The position numbers and the translations under genes are program-made. Of a DNA stretch of 64,000 nucleotides, positions 25,260 to 33,244 are shown piece after piece; position 1 is the first letter of the stretch; each line of letters begins with the position of its first letter. Source of the stretch: JAFDWR01 sp038216655. GTDB lineage: Bacteria > Armatimonadota > Fimbriimonadia > Fimbriimonadales > Fimbriimonadaceae. The notes under the pieces were generated by a model that was not told where the DNA came from, made no database searches, and was given only the letters and a program-made list of their open reading frames with translations. Location: the NCBI GenBank assembly GCA_038216655.1, contig JBBQPZ010000018.1, positions 10,609 through 74,608 of the forward strand. Reading direction: 5' to 3'.

Positions 25260-25837
25260 TGCGAAAGTGGATCACTGCCCTGGCTGGAATGAGTCTCGCC
25301 GCGACCGTCGCCGCGCATGGTCACCAGGCGACGCCGCCGGATCGCACCTCGGTCATCTGGCAGTATGCTGAAGAGCGACTGGAGCGCCAGAACGACATCT
25401 GGTACAAGATCGGCGACTTTCCGCGCGTGATCCAGAGCCTGAGATTCCAAGTCGCGCTCTATCCCACCGACTACGAGATCGTCACGAACCTCGGTTGGAT
25501 GCTTGAGAACATCGAGGACTGGGCCAGCGCCCTTGCCCTCTACATCAAGTTCCGCCAGAGCAACCTCACCGACCCCGAGGCCTACTATCCCGAGGCCGAA
25601 TACTATTTCCGCAAGAAGGCTTACGACAAGGTGCCCGGCCTGCTGGAGCCGTCGCTCAAGATCGGCCAAGGTCCGACGCCCAACTCGTATCGCATCCTCG
25701 CCCACTCTTATGAGCGCATGAACCTGCTCGCCGACTCGGCGCGCATCTGGAAGCAGTACATCACCCGACAGCCGGACGATCAGCCCGCCAAGTTGAACCT
25801 CGCTCGCGTCGAGAAGAAGCTCAGCGGAAAGAAGTGA
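25259..25837 (+). CDS. Secreted TPR-type protein
   Basis: The 192-residue product has a signal peptide (MRKWITALAGMSLAATVAAH). Helical pairs follow: LRFQVALYPTDYEIVTNLGW, WASALALYIKFRQ, then YRILAHSYERMNLLADSARI and WKQYITRQPDDQPAKLNLAR. They follow the tetratricopeptide pattern, so it is a likely protein-binding scaffold outside the cytoplasm. It is coupled to gatB by 1 nt and to the esterase by a GTGA overlap. The operon gives no functional hint. Confidence 0.8.
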   Translation: MRKWITALAGMSLAATVAAHGHQATPPDRTSVIWQYAEERLERQNDIWYKIGDFPRVIQSLRFQVALYPTDYEIVTNLGWMLENIEDWASALALYIKFRQSNLTDPEAYYPEAEYYFRKKAYDKVPGLLEPSLKIGQGPTPNSYRILAHSYERMNLLADSARIWKQYITRQPDDQPAKLNLARVEKKLSGKK

Positions 25838-26481
25838 TCCCTGGGTTCCATTCCCACACCTGTCGCGATCGGGAGCGAGGCTACCAAGTCTACGTCCCGC
25901 CGACTCCTGGCGATGGCCCCTTGCCCACGATCCTCTTCCTGCACGGGATGGGTGAGAGTGGGTCCGATAATATTGCCCAAATCACCCAAGGTTTAGGCAA
26001 GGCCCTCGTGGCTCACCCGGAGCGCTGGCCGTTCCTCGCGATCTTTCCGCAGAAGCTCGACCCGATCGTCTTATGGGACGGATACGTCCGGATGCTCGAC
26101 GAGATTCTCGCCGAGGTCGAAGCCAACTACCCCGTCGATCTTCATCGCCTGTACTTGACCGGTTTGAGCCAGGGCGGCAATGGCACCTTGGTTCTCGCCC
26201 GTCGCCTCCGCTGGCAATTCGCTGCTGCGGTCCCCATTTGCGGCTGGTGCGATCCCCGGCAAGCATCCACCGAATTGGGCGACACTCCGACTTGGCTGTT
26301 CCACGGCGACAAGGATCAAGCCGTAGTGGTCTCCGCAACCGTCGCCATCAAGGATGCCTTCGAAGGCGATCCCGCCGAGCACCGAACGACGATCTATAAA
26401 GGGGTCGATCATAACTCCTGGGATCCTGCCTACGCCGAACCAGATTTGCCCAAATGGCTCCTCGCCCAGCGCCGCCCCTAG
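25834..26481 (+). CDS. Alpha/beta hydrolase, esterase/PHB-depolymerase type
   Basis: The 215-residue protein has PTILFLHGMGESGSDN (oxyanion region) and YLTGLSQGGNGTLVLA, with nucleophile Ser in GLSQG. Later come WLFHGDKDQ, with the acidic residue, and GVDHNSWD, with the His. It fits the short esterase group annotated as prolyl oligopeptidase-like or PHB-depolymerase-like, with a predicted carboxylester substrate. No signal peptide is visible. The GTG start overlaps the TPR gene stop by 4 nt. Confidence 0.85.
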   Translation: MIPGFHSHTCRDRERGYQVYVPPTPGDGPLPTILFLHGMGESGSDNIAQITQGLGKALVAHPERWPFLAIFPQKLDPIVLWDGYVRMLDEILAEVEANYPVDLHRLYLTGLSQGGNGTLVLARRLRWQFAAAVPICGWCDPRQASTELGDTPTWLFHGDKDQAVVVSATVAIKDAFEGDPAEHRTTIYKGVDHNSWDPAYAEPDLPKWLLAQRRP

Positions 26482-26501
26482 CGGAATCGGTAGACGAATG
26501 G

Positions 26502-26507
26502 TAACAT
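26502..26507 (+). promoter_or_regulatory. -10 box TAACAT before ruvA
   Basis: TAACAT, 7 nt, then the ATG at 26515, indicating a separate leaderless ruvAB transcript. Confidence 0.5.
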
Positions 26508-26514
26508 CTTTGCG

Positions 26515-27111
26515 ATGATCGGACGTCTGCGAGGAGAACTGCTTAGCATCGAAGGCGCGCTCGCGACCGTGGATTGCGCAGGCGTCGGCTACGAAGTCTC
26601 GCTCCCCGAACTCGCGATCCTCGAACTCCCGCCCGTTGGAGAGCGCGTGGACATCCTCATCCGCCAAATCTTCCGCGAGGACGGCGTCACCCTCTACGGG
26701 TTCACGCTTCCATTCCAGCGACGCTTGTTCGACCTCTTGCTGACCGTCAAGGGCTGCGGCCCGCGCATCGGTCTCGCCCTCATCGGCCAGGTGGGCGAGG
26801 AAGTCGTTGCCACCGCGATCGTCGCCCAAGACGCCCGCATTCTCGCCCGCGCGACCGGCGTCGGCGCGCGTCTTGCCGAAAGGATCATCCTCGAGCTCAA
26901 GGAGAAGATGACCGAGGAGCAGTTCACCCAGCGGGTGATCGCCAGCTCGACCAAGACTATCCGACCGCAGAAGGCCGACGAACTCGTCGACGCCCTCCTC
27001 GCCCTCGGCTATCGCCGACAGGAAGCCGAAGCCGCCGCCGAAATTGCGCGCGAGGGAGCTACCAATGTCGAAGACCAACTCAAGCTCGCTCTGAGGAGCC
27101 TGCAGCGATGA
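26515..27111 (+). CDS. ruvA: Holliday junction branch migration protein RuvA
   Basis: RuvA binds four-way junctions and loads the RuvB motor. The 198-residue protein begins MIGRLRGELLSIEGALATVD. It has the OB-fold N-domain and the two HhH motifs (LLLTVKGCGPRIGLALIG and LARATGVGARLAERIILEL). The C-terminal domain III (EALLALGYRRQEAEAAA-type sequence) binds RuvB. It is normal in length. The stop overlaps ruvB (ATGA). ruvC is not in the window. Confidence 0.97.
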   Translation: MIGRLRGELLSIEGALATVDCAGVGYEVSLPELAILELPPVGERVDILIRQIFREDGVTLYGFTLPFQRRLFDLLLTVKGCGPRIGLALIGQVGEEVVATAIVAQDARILARATGVGARLAERIILELKEKMTEEQFTQRVIASSTKTIRPQKADELVDALLALGYRRQEAEAAAEIAREGATNVEDQLKLALRSLQR

Positions 27112-28142
27112 ACCGGGAAAACGAGGTCGATCCGCGCAAGCTGCCCGACGACGAGCCGGAATACTCGCTCCGTCCTAAGCGCCTCGCCGAGTTCATCGGC
27201 CAGGACAAGCTCAAGGGCAACCTCAGCGTCTTTCTCACCGCCGCTCAGCAGCGAGGCGAGTGCCTCGATCACGCCCTTCTCTACGGACCTCCCGGGCTTG
27301 GCAAAACCACACTGGCGCACATTATCGCCAATGAAATGGGCGCAAATATCCACATTACATCTGGTCCTGCCGTCGAGCGACCGGGCGACCTGGTCGGCAT
27401 TCTGACCAACCTTGAGCCCGATGCGGTGCTGTTCATCGACGAAATCCACCGCCTGAGCCGCCCCGTCGAGGAGATCCTCTATCCGGCGATGGAGGACTGT
27501 AAAGTCGACATCATGATCGGCAAGGGCCCCGCCGCTCGCTCGATCCGTCTCGACCTCCCACGCTTCACCGTGATCGGTGCGACGACGCGCCAAGGCCTCC
27601 TCACTGGGCCTCTGAGGGACCGCTTCGGGATCATCTCGCACTTCCAGTATTACGATGCTGCCGCCCTCGCCGAGATCATCAATCGCTCGGCCAGCATATT
27701 GGGCTACAAAATCGCCGTCGACGGCACGCAGGAACTCGCCAAGCGTTCGCGCGGCACCCCCCGCATCGCGAACCGCCTGCTGCGCCGAGTGCGGGACTTT
27801 GCCCAGGTCGCGAACCTCTCGGAGATTCACAGCGAAATCGTCGAGAGCGCCTGCCGCTCGCTCGAAGTGGATGAGATCGGTTTGGACATGATCGACCGCC
27901 GAATCCTGCTGACGATGATCGAGAAGTACCGCGGCGGCCCCGTCGGCCTCGACACCCTCGCCGCCACCACCGGTGAGGACGCCACCACGATCGAGGACGT
28001 CTACGAGCCGTACTTGCTGCAAATGGGCCTGATCCAACGAACTCCCCGAGGCCGAAGCGTAACGGACTCCGCCTACCTTCACCTCGGCTTGACGCCTCCG
28101 AGGCGCGCGGAGGAGAATCCCGGCTTGTTTGGCGAGGGATAG
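27108..28142 (+). CDS. ruvB: Holliday junction helicase RuvB
   Basis: RuvB is the AAA+ motor of branch migration. The 344-residue protein starts MNRENEVDPRKLPDDEPEYS. It has RPKRLAEFIGQDKLKGNL, Walker A YGPPGLGKTT, Walker B LFIDEIHRL, sensor 1 FTVIGATTRQGLL and the arginine finger region GPLRDRFG. The C-terminal winged helix (GPVGLDTLAATTGEDATTIE, then YLLQMGLIQRTPRGR) is complete. Translation is coupled to ruvA by the ATGA overlap. Confidence 0.97.
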   Translation: MNRENEVDPRKLPDDEPEYSLRPKRLAEFIGQDKLKGNLSVFLTAAQQRGECLDHALLYGPPGLGKTTLAHIIANEMGANIHITSGPAVERPGDLVGILTNLEPDAVLFIDEIHRLSRPVEEILYPAMEDCKVDIMIGKGPAARSIRLDLPRFTVIGATTRQGLLTGPLRDRFGIISHFQYYDAAALAEIINRSASILGYKIAVDGTQELAKRSRGTPRIANRLLRRVRDFAQVANLSEIHSEIVESACRSLEVDEIGLDMIDRRILLTMIEKYRGGPVGLDTLAATTGEDATTIEDVYEPYLLQMGLIQRTPRGRSVTDSAYLHLGLTPPRRAEENPGLFGEG

Positions 28143-28272
28143 CGCCCGCCGGCATTGGCAGCAAAAGGGGTCGATGTTTTATCGGTCCAACGCTGGTTCC
28201 CGGTCTGACCCAGTAGCGGACTCCGGCCTCTAGCACTACAGCAAGGCCGAAACCCCATTGCCGGATTCCTTG

Positions 28273-28278
28273 TACTCT
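28273..28278 (+). promoter_or_regulatory. -10 box TACTCT
   Basis: TACTCT, 9 nt, then the ATG at 28288. The spacing is at the upper limit of the pattern seen for other genes. Nothing else was recognised from 28143 to 28272. Confidence 0.4.
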
Positions 28279-28287
28279 AGAGAGCGC

Positions 28288-29142
28288 ATGCTCTTCTCCG
28301 GTCGCCCGCCTCAATATCCACATCTGGTCACGTTCCTCGACCACCAACGCCGCAACCCGCGGCGCGGCAAAGGGCAGGGGATTCCCTATGGCGCGATCGT
28401 CTCCGGCGTGATCATCGCCGCTCTCCTCGTCGGCGACAAGATTCCCCTCGTCAAGTGGCTCGCGATGGCTGTCCTCATCGGTGTCGCCGGATGGTTCGTC
28501 TACCAGTCCACTCAGGAACGGCCCAATAAGGTCGATACCGAAACAAGGCTCAGGAGAGAGGCCCAGGAGTCCGGAACGCTCATGCGAGCCGCACTGCAGC
28601 ACCGGCGGCTCCACCGCGACCTGGGCGAACCCTCGTTGATCCTTCTCGACGAAGCCGGACGTCAGTGGGCAAGAGTCCAAGAGAGCCTGTCCCACCCCTT
28701 CTGGGGCAGCGACAGCCTTCCCGTCCACTACGAGTCGGTCAAGGAGCAGTCCCAGCGGGCGGCGGAAAGCGGCATGAACGAGGTCCTCGCGCTCTTCCGC
28801 CCTCTCATGCCCGACGCGCACGTCCGCCGGCCGGTCATGGATTACGTCGGCGAGGCGATCGAGGGGCTGGCGAAGAAGCCGAGCGATGCCGACCAGACCT
28901 TGCCCCCGATGTACGGCCTCGCCCGCGACCTCGTCGAGCAAATGCGCACGATGGCCGACGAGCTGGAGAAGATCACCAGCTCCGCCGCCCTCGATCCAGC
29001 GACATTCCAACAACACGGCGCAGCCCCCGCGCTCGAGGGCGCGATCCACGACCTGAGGAATCTCCGTCAAGCCGAGCAGGAACTCCAGCAAGCGATCAAC
29101 TCGCCGCCCCCGGTGGACACGTCGCGGTTCGAAGGGCAGTGA
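28288..29142 (+). CDS. Unknown membrane protein with cytoplasmic helical domain
   Basis: I do not recognise this 284-residue protein. It starts MLFSGRPPQYPHLVTFLDHQ, has a basic stretch (RRNPRRGKG), and two membrane helices at about residues 34-72. A long charged helical region follows (ESVKEQSQRAAESGMNEVLA, LVEQMRTMADELEKITSS, LRQAEQELQQAIN), consistent with coiled-coil. The start at 28288 is preferred over an in-frame codon at 28258 because of the TACTCT box between them. It follows ruvB by 145 nt and probably has its own promoter. Confidence 0.6.
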   Translation: MLFSGRPPQYPHLVTFLDHQRRNPRRGKGQGIPYGAIVSGVIIAALLVGDKIPLVKWLAMAVLIGVAGWFVYQSTQERPNKVDTETRLRREAQESGTLMRAALQHRRLHRDLGEPSLILLDEAGRQWARVQESLSHPFWGSDSLPVHYESVKEQSQRAAESGMNEVLALFRPLMPDAHVRRPVMDYVGEAIEGLAKKPSDADQTLPPMYGLARDLVEQMRTMADELEKITSSAALDPATFQQHGAAPALEGAIHDLRNLRQAEQELQQAINSPPPVDTSRFEGQ

Positions 29143-29169
29143 TGGCGACCGAGATTCGTCAGCCTTGAG

Positions 29170-29331
29170 GCGGTGCCACGGTTTGGCCAGGACCGTCGTT
29201 GCTTGAGAAACCGGAAGTGCTTCCTGGCGAGCCGTGCTCCTACGTACCCGAGGTAATTACAACGCACGGTTTGCCGGGAAACCATTACCGTTCAACGGGC
29301 AATTCCAATCCCGGCCAAACCGTGGCACCGC
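29170..29331 (+). repeat. R1 inverted pair
   Basis: The left unit (29170-29236) begins GCGGTGCCACGGTTTGGCCA and ends GCGAGCCGTG. The right unit is the reverse complement (29265-29331). The outer arms read GGTTTGGCC/GGCCAAACC where the 2482 copy has TTTGTCCGG, so both arms changed together. Confidence 0.87.
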
Positions 29332-29384
29332 AGATAAGCCATTTACAAACGAAGGCTGACCGCCCCCCCAGGATGACGTCAGGG

Positions 29385-29491
29385 TTCCTGGCAAGCCATG
29401 CTCCTACGAACCGGTGGGAATTGCGCCGCCGGGCTTGCCGGGAAGCAACATTGACTTGGCCGGCACTGCCGGCCAAACCGTGGCACTGCGG
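29385..29491 (+). repeat. Truncated R1 pair
   Basis: Only the inner end of the left unit remains (CCTGGCAAGCCATGCTCC). It is followed by a complete right unit ending at GGCCAAACCGTGGCACTGCG. A GGATGACGTCAGG piece just before it resembles the end of an R2 element, suggesting insertion or recombination between families. The rest of the gap to 29695 has a short CTCACT/CTTGGTT tract and nothing else recognised. Confidence 0.75.
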
Positions 29492-29695
29492 CCTTCGAAT
29501 CCCGGATGGATGAATAACCCGGGTTCAACTCTCACTTGGTTAGGTTCAACTCTCACTTTCTCACTCTCACTTTTCAACTCACCCCAAGTAGTTCTTGTTT
29601 TCGCGAGTTGTTGTGGTGCCTCATCCGCTCGGTATGCGAAAGGACTCGAAGTCAACCAAGAGCGGTGAAATCGCGAAACGCGTCACCATAGGGAC

Positions 29696-30712
29696 GTGAT
29701 CGCCGATTTTATTCGTGACATGCCCAAGGTCGAGTTGCACGTCCATCTCGAAGGCTCGATTCGACCCGAAACCTTGCTCCAATTGGCGAAAAGACACCAA
29801 GTCAAGCTCCCCGCCGACACCGTCGAAGGGCTCCGCGACTGGTACCGCTTCCGCGATTTCAAGCACTTCGTCGACATCTACGTCACCCTCTCGTCCTGCG
29901 TCCAGACCGCCGACGACATCGAGCTGATCACCCGCGAGTTCCTGCAGGGGCAGGCCGACCAGAACATCCTCTACACCGAGGCCACCTTCACGATGTGGAC
30001 CCTGAAGCGGCAATGCGGGCTCTCGCTGGATGACCAGCTCGCCGCGGTTAACCGTGCCCGGGCTTGGGCCAAAGAAGAGCTTGAGGTCGACCTGGGCCTG
30101 ATCATCGACATCGTGCGTGAATGGCCCGTTGAGGAAGGCCTTGAAATCGTCGACTGGGCGATCGAGAACCACGGCAATGGCATCGTCGCCCTCGGACTCA
30201 CCGGCATCGAGGCGGAGACTGAGCCGAAGAAGCACGCCGAAGCCTTCGCCCGCGCCGAAGCCGCAGGGCTGCCGAGAGCCTGCCACGCCGGAGAAACCGC
30301 CGGAGCCTGGAGCATCCGAGGTGCCCTCGACGATCTCCACGCCGACCGGATCGGCCACGGAGTCCGCTGCCTCGAGGACCCCGTGCTGGTCCAGGAACTG
30401 CGGGACCGCGCGATCCACCTAGAAGTCTGCCCGTCCTCGAACGTCTGCCTGGGCATCGCCTCCTCCCTAGAGGAGCATCCGCTGCCCAACATGCTCAACG
30501 AGGGCTTGAACGTGTCGATCAACTCCGACGACCCGCCCATGTTCGGCATCACGCTAACCGAGGAGCTGATCAAGTGCAGCGAAGCATTCGGATTCAACGA
30601 AGACGTCCTCTGGACTCTCACCAAGAACGCCGCCCAAGCCGCCTTCCTCCCCGCTGAAGTCAAGCGCGCCTTGTTCGACGAGCTACGCGACGGGTTCTCG
30701 GATCTAAGTTAA
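29696..30712 (+). CDS. add: Adenosine deaminase
   Basis: The enzyme deaminates adenosine to inosine for purine salvage. The 338-residue TIM-barrel protein has PKVELHVHLEGSIRPETLL with the two metal-binding His. It also has ACHAGETAG, with metal His and catalytic Glu, and DRIGHGVRCLEDP with the catalytic His. EVCPSSNVCLGI follows, then ISINSDDPPMFG-type SINSDDPPMFG with the metal Asp. The length is normal. The start is GTG at 29696, with a weak CACCAT 6 nt before it. Related adenine deaminases share the motifs, so adenine is a possible substrate. Confidence 0.93.
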   Translation: MIADFIRDMPKVELHVHLEGSIRPETLLQLAKRHQVKLPADTVEGLRDWYRFRDFKHFVDIYVTLSSCVQTADDIELITREFLQGQADQNILYTEATFTMWTLKRQCGLSLDDQLAAVNRARAWAKEELEVDLGLIIDIVREWPVEEGLEIVDWAIENHGNGIVALGLTGIEAETEPKKHAEAFARAEAAGLPRACHAGETAGAWSIRGALDDLHADRIGHGVRCLEDPVLVQELRDRAIHLEVCPSSNVCLGIASSLEEHPLPNMLNEGLNVSINSDDPPMFGITLTEELIKCSEAFGFNEDVLWTLTKNAAQAAFLPAEVKRALFDELRDGFSDLS

Positions 30713-30716
30713 AACT

Positions 30717-30841
30717 GTCATCCCGAGGAAGCCCTAGCGACATCGAGGGATCTGACTGTCAATGCTCATTGCTCGGGTACCGCCCACAACTTTACCGCTG
30801 GGATCAAGGTCAAGAGACAACTAGGGCTCCCTCGGGATGAC
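30717..30841 (+). repeat. GTCATCCC-type hairpin repeat
   Basis: It begins GTCATCCCGAGG and ends CCTCGGGATGAC (perfect 12-bp complement, approximately 30830-30841), enclosing CGAGGGATCTGACTGTC. A further GCTCGGAATGACAAC follows. A CTCCAACTCCGACTCAGAC hexamer tract at about 30886-30902 leads into the pepF promoter. Confidence 0.8.
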
Positions 30842-30911
30842 ATGCTCGGAATGACAACTAACATCTTGTGGCAACGCGCCGTCTCCAACTCCGACTCAGA
30901 CTTAGAGAGGA

Positions 30912-30917
30912 TACAAT
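30912..30917 (+). promoter_or_regulatory. -10 box TACAAT before pepF
   Basis: TACAAT, 6 nt, then ATG at 30924. It follows a hexamer repeat tract directly. Confidence 0.62.
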
Positions 30918-30923
30918 CCTCCC

Positions 30924-32735
30924 ATGAGCACCGTCGCTGACCTCGCGCTTCCCGCCGTACGCTGGGACCTTTCCGCTTTGTTCTCCGGGATGGACGATCC
31001 CAAGATCGAACAGACCTGGGTATCCAGTATGAAACGCGCGAACGCGTTTGCCGAGACCTACCGGGGCAAGATCGAAGCCGCTGATCTTACCGCCAAGACG
31101 CTCGCCGCCGCGCTCGTCGAGCTCGAAGATCTGGTTAAGGAAGCGGGCAAGCCGCAGAACTACGCCGGGCTGCTCTTCTCCTGCAACACCGGCGACCCGC
31201 AGCTCGGCGCATTCATGCAGAAGCAGATGGAGAAAGGAAGCGAGCTTTCGATCCTCTTCATCTTCTTCGAGCTTGAGCTGCAGTCCACGCCCCAAGCGAC
31301 GATCGACGCGATCATCAAGGACCCGGCGCTGGACAACTATCGCCACTACATCACCGTCGCCCGCCAAATGAGCCCCTATCGGCTCAGCGAAACCGAGGAA
31401 GTCCTCCTCGAAGAGACCGCCAACACCGGCGCCCGCGCCTGGCAACGCCTCCACGAGGAAGTCTCCAGCAACCACGTCTACAAGTTCCAAATGCCGGGCG
31501 GGACGGAGACCGTCGAAAAGAGTCAGAGCGAAGTCATCGCCCTCCTCCGCGACCCGAATCGCGCCGTGCGTCAGGCGGCCGCCGACGCATTCAGCGCGGG
31601 ACTTGAGGAGATTCGCCGGGTGATGGTCTTCACCTACAACAACCTGCTCCAGGACAAGGCGGTCGAAGACCGCCTCCGCAAGCACGCTTACCCCGAGGAA
31701 TCCCGGCACCTCTCCAACGAGCTCGACAAGGAGACCGTTGACCTCGTCATTCGCAGATGCAAGGCAAATTACAACTTGGTCGAGCGGTTCTACAACGTCA
31801 AGCGCGAAATCCTCGGTCTTCCCGAGCTGACCCACATCGACCGCTACGCGCCTCTGTTCGAATCAAAGGAGCAGGTCAGTTGGGATGAAGCCAAGGCGAT
31901 CGTGCTCGAAGCATTCGGCGTGTTCAGCGAGGACATGGAAGCCCGCGCCCGCGAGTTCTTCGACAAAGGCTGGATCGACGCCGAGCCGCGTAAGGGGAAG
32001 CGAGGCGGCGCGTTCTGCTCCTACAACACCCCGGACACCCACCCCGTCGTGCTCCAGAGCTACATGAACAAAATGGACGACGTCATGACGCTCGCCCACG
32101 AGCTCGGGCACGGCGTCCATGCGTCGCTCAGTCGCGCGCAGACCTACTTGAATTTCCACGGCACCCTGCCGCTCGCCGAGCTCGCCTCCACTTTCGGCGA
32201 GATGCTGGTCTTCGAGAAGTTGGTCGCCCGCGCGACTGACGAGGAGAAGCTCGCCCTCTACGCCGAGAAGATCGAAGGCGTGTTCGCAACCGTCTTCCGC
32301 CAAGCCGCAATGTTCGGATTTGAGCAACGCTGCCACCAGACCCGTCGCGCCGAGGGCGAGCTCTCTGCCGACCGGTTCGGGGGGATTTGGCAGGAAGAGC
32401 TGCAGGCGATGTTCGGCAACGCGGTGAAACTCGGCGAGCAGCACAAGGATTGGTGGAGCTACGTCGGCCACTTCATCTTCGCGCCGTTCTACGTGTACGC
32501 CTACTCGTTCGGCGAGCTGTTGGTTCTGTCGCTCTATCAGATGGCCAAAGCCGAGGGCCCAACCTTCGCGCCCAAGTACACCGAAATGCTCCGCAAAGGC
32601 GGCTCGCTCTCCCCGACCGAGCTAATGCACAGCGTCGGCGTCGACCTCAAGAGCGAAGCGTTCTGGCAGGGAGGATTCGACGCCATGGAGAAGCTCGTCG
32701 TCGAGTTCGAAGGATTGTGGGCGGCGCGGAAGTAG
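30924..32735 (+). CDS. pepF: Oligoendopeptidase F (M3 family)
   Basis: PepF degrades short peptides in the cytoplasm. The 603-residue protein has the M3 zinc motif HELGH at residues 392-396 in MTLAHELGHGVHASLS. The second Glu ligand lies in LASTFGEMLVFEKL. The N-terminal helical domain (RWDLSALFSGMDDPKIEQTW and DLVKEAGKPQNYAGLLFS) is typical of the PepF clade. The length matches the family (about 600). No signal peptide is present. It is a single-gene unit with its own -10 box. Confidence 0.95.
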   Translation: MSTVADLALPAVRWDLSALFSGMDDPKIEQTWVSSMKRANAFAETYRGKIEAADLTAKTLAAALVELEDLVKEAGKPQNYAGLLFSCNTGDPQLGAFMQKQMEKGSELSILFIFFELELQSTPQATIDAIIKDPALDNYRHYITVARQMSPYRLSETEEVLLEETANTGARAWQRLHEEVSSNHVYKFQMPGGTETVEKSQSEVIALLRDPNRAVRQAAADAFSAGLEEIRRVMVFTYNNLLQDKAVEDRLRKHAYPEESRHLSNELDKETVDLVIRRCKANYNLVERFYNVKREILGLPELTHIDRYAPLFESKEQVSWDEAKAIVLEAFGVFSEDMEARAREFFDKGWIDAEPRKGKRGGAFCSYNTPDTHPVVLQSYMNKMDDVMTLAHELGHGVHASLSRAQTYLNFHGTLPLAELASTFGEMLVFEKLVARATDEEKLALYAEKIEGVFATVFRQAAMFGFEQRCHQTRRAEGELSADRFGGIWQEELQAMFGNAVKLGEQHKDWWSYVGHFIFAPFYVYAYSFGELLVLSLYQMAKAEGPTFAPKYTEMLRKGGSLSPTELMHSVGVDLKSEAFWQGGFDAMEKLVVEFEGLWAARK

Positions 32736-32835
32736 CGCCGTACAACTGATTCGGGAATTGTCGAACCAACGCTGACCGCGCGGGCGACGTCATCCTGGGT
32801 CGAGTGACAAGCTTCATTTGTCTACTGTTGGGTCC

Positions 32836-33001
32836 GTCATCCAGAGCGTAGCGCCGAGCTTTAGCGAAGGTAGCGCAGTCGAAGGATCACTGACAAAGAC
32901 TCCGGCATAGAAAACCGGCGCGCTCGCAGAGAGTCGGAGACTGGACAGAGGATCCTTCGACTTCGCTGCCATCGCGGGGGTTCGGCGCTTCGCTGGATGA
33001 C
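32836..33001 (+). repeat. R2 hairpin repeat
   Basis: It runs from GTCATCCAGAGCGTAGCGCC to GGCGCTTCGCTGGATGAC, which are near-perfect complements. GAAGGATC faces GATCCTTC inside. It is followed by GACAAATGAAGGTTGACAGC, a flank also seen at about 55657. Confidence 0.82.
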
Positions 33002-33032
33002 GGTTAAAGCAGACAAATGAAGGTTGACAGCC

Positions 33033-33176
33033 TACTGAGTGGAGAACCGAGCCTAAGCGAAGGTTTGGAATCGAAGGACTCCAGATCCCCAGCACTCACT
33101 TGGAAGTACCGGGTAGGGATCTGGCGTCCTTTGACTTCATGCCTTCGCCAAGGCTCGGCATTCCGCTCAGCATGAC
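33033..33176 (+). repeat. R2 hairpin repeat
   Basis: It runs from TACTGAGTGGAGAACCGAGC to CATGAC at 33176, with GGACTCCAGATCCC facing GGGATCTGGCGTCC. CTCAGAC hexamers at about 33212-33235 complete the gap before the convergent fusion gene. No gene is visible in 32736-33244. Confidence 0.78.
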
Positions 33177-33244
33177 GGTCCTGGATCAATGCCTGGAGTC
33201 CGGGGCGACGTGCTCCAACTCAGACTCAGACTTAATACTGCGAG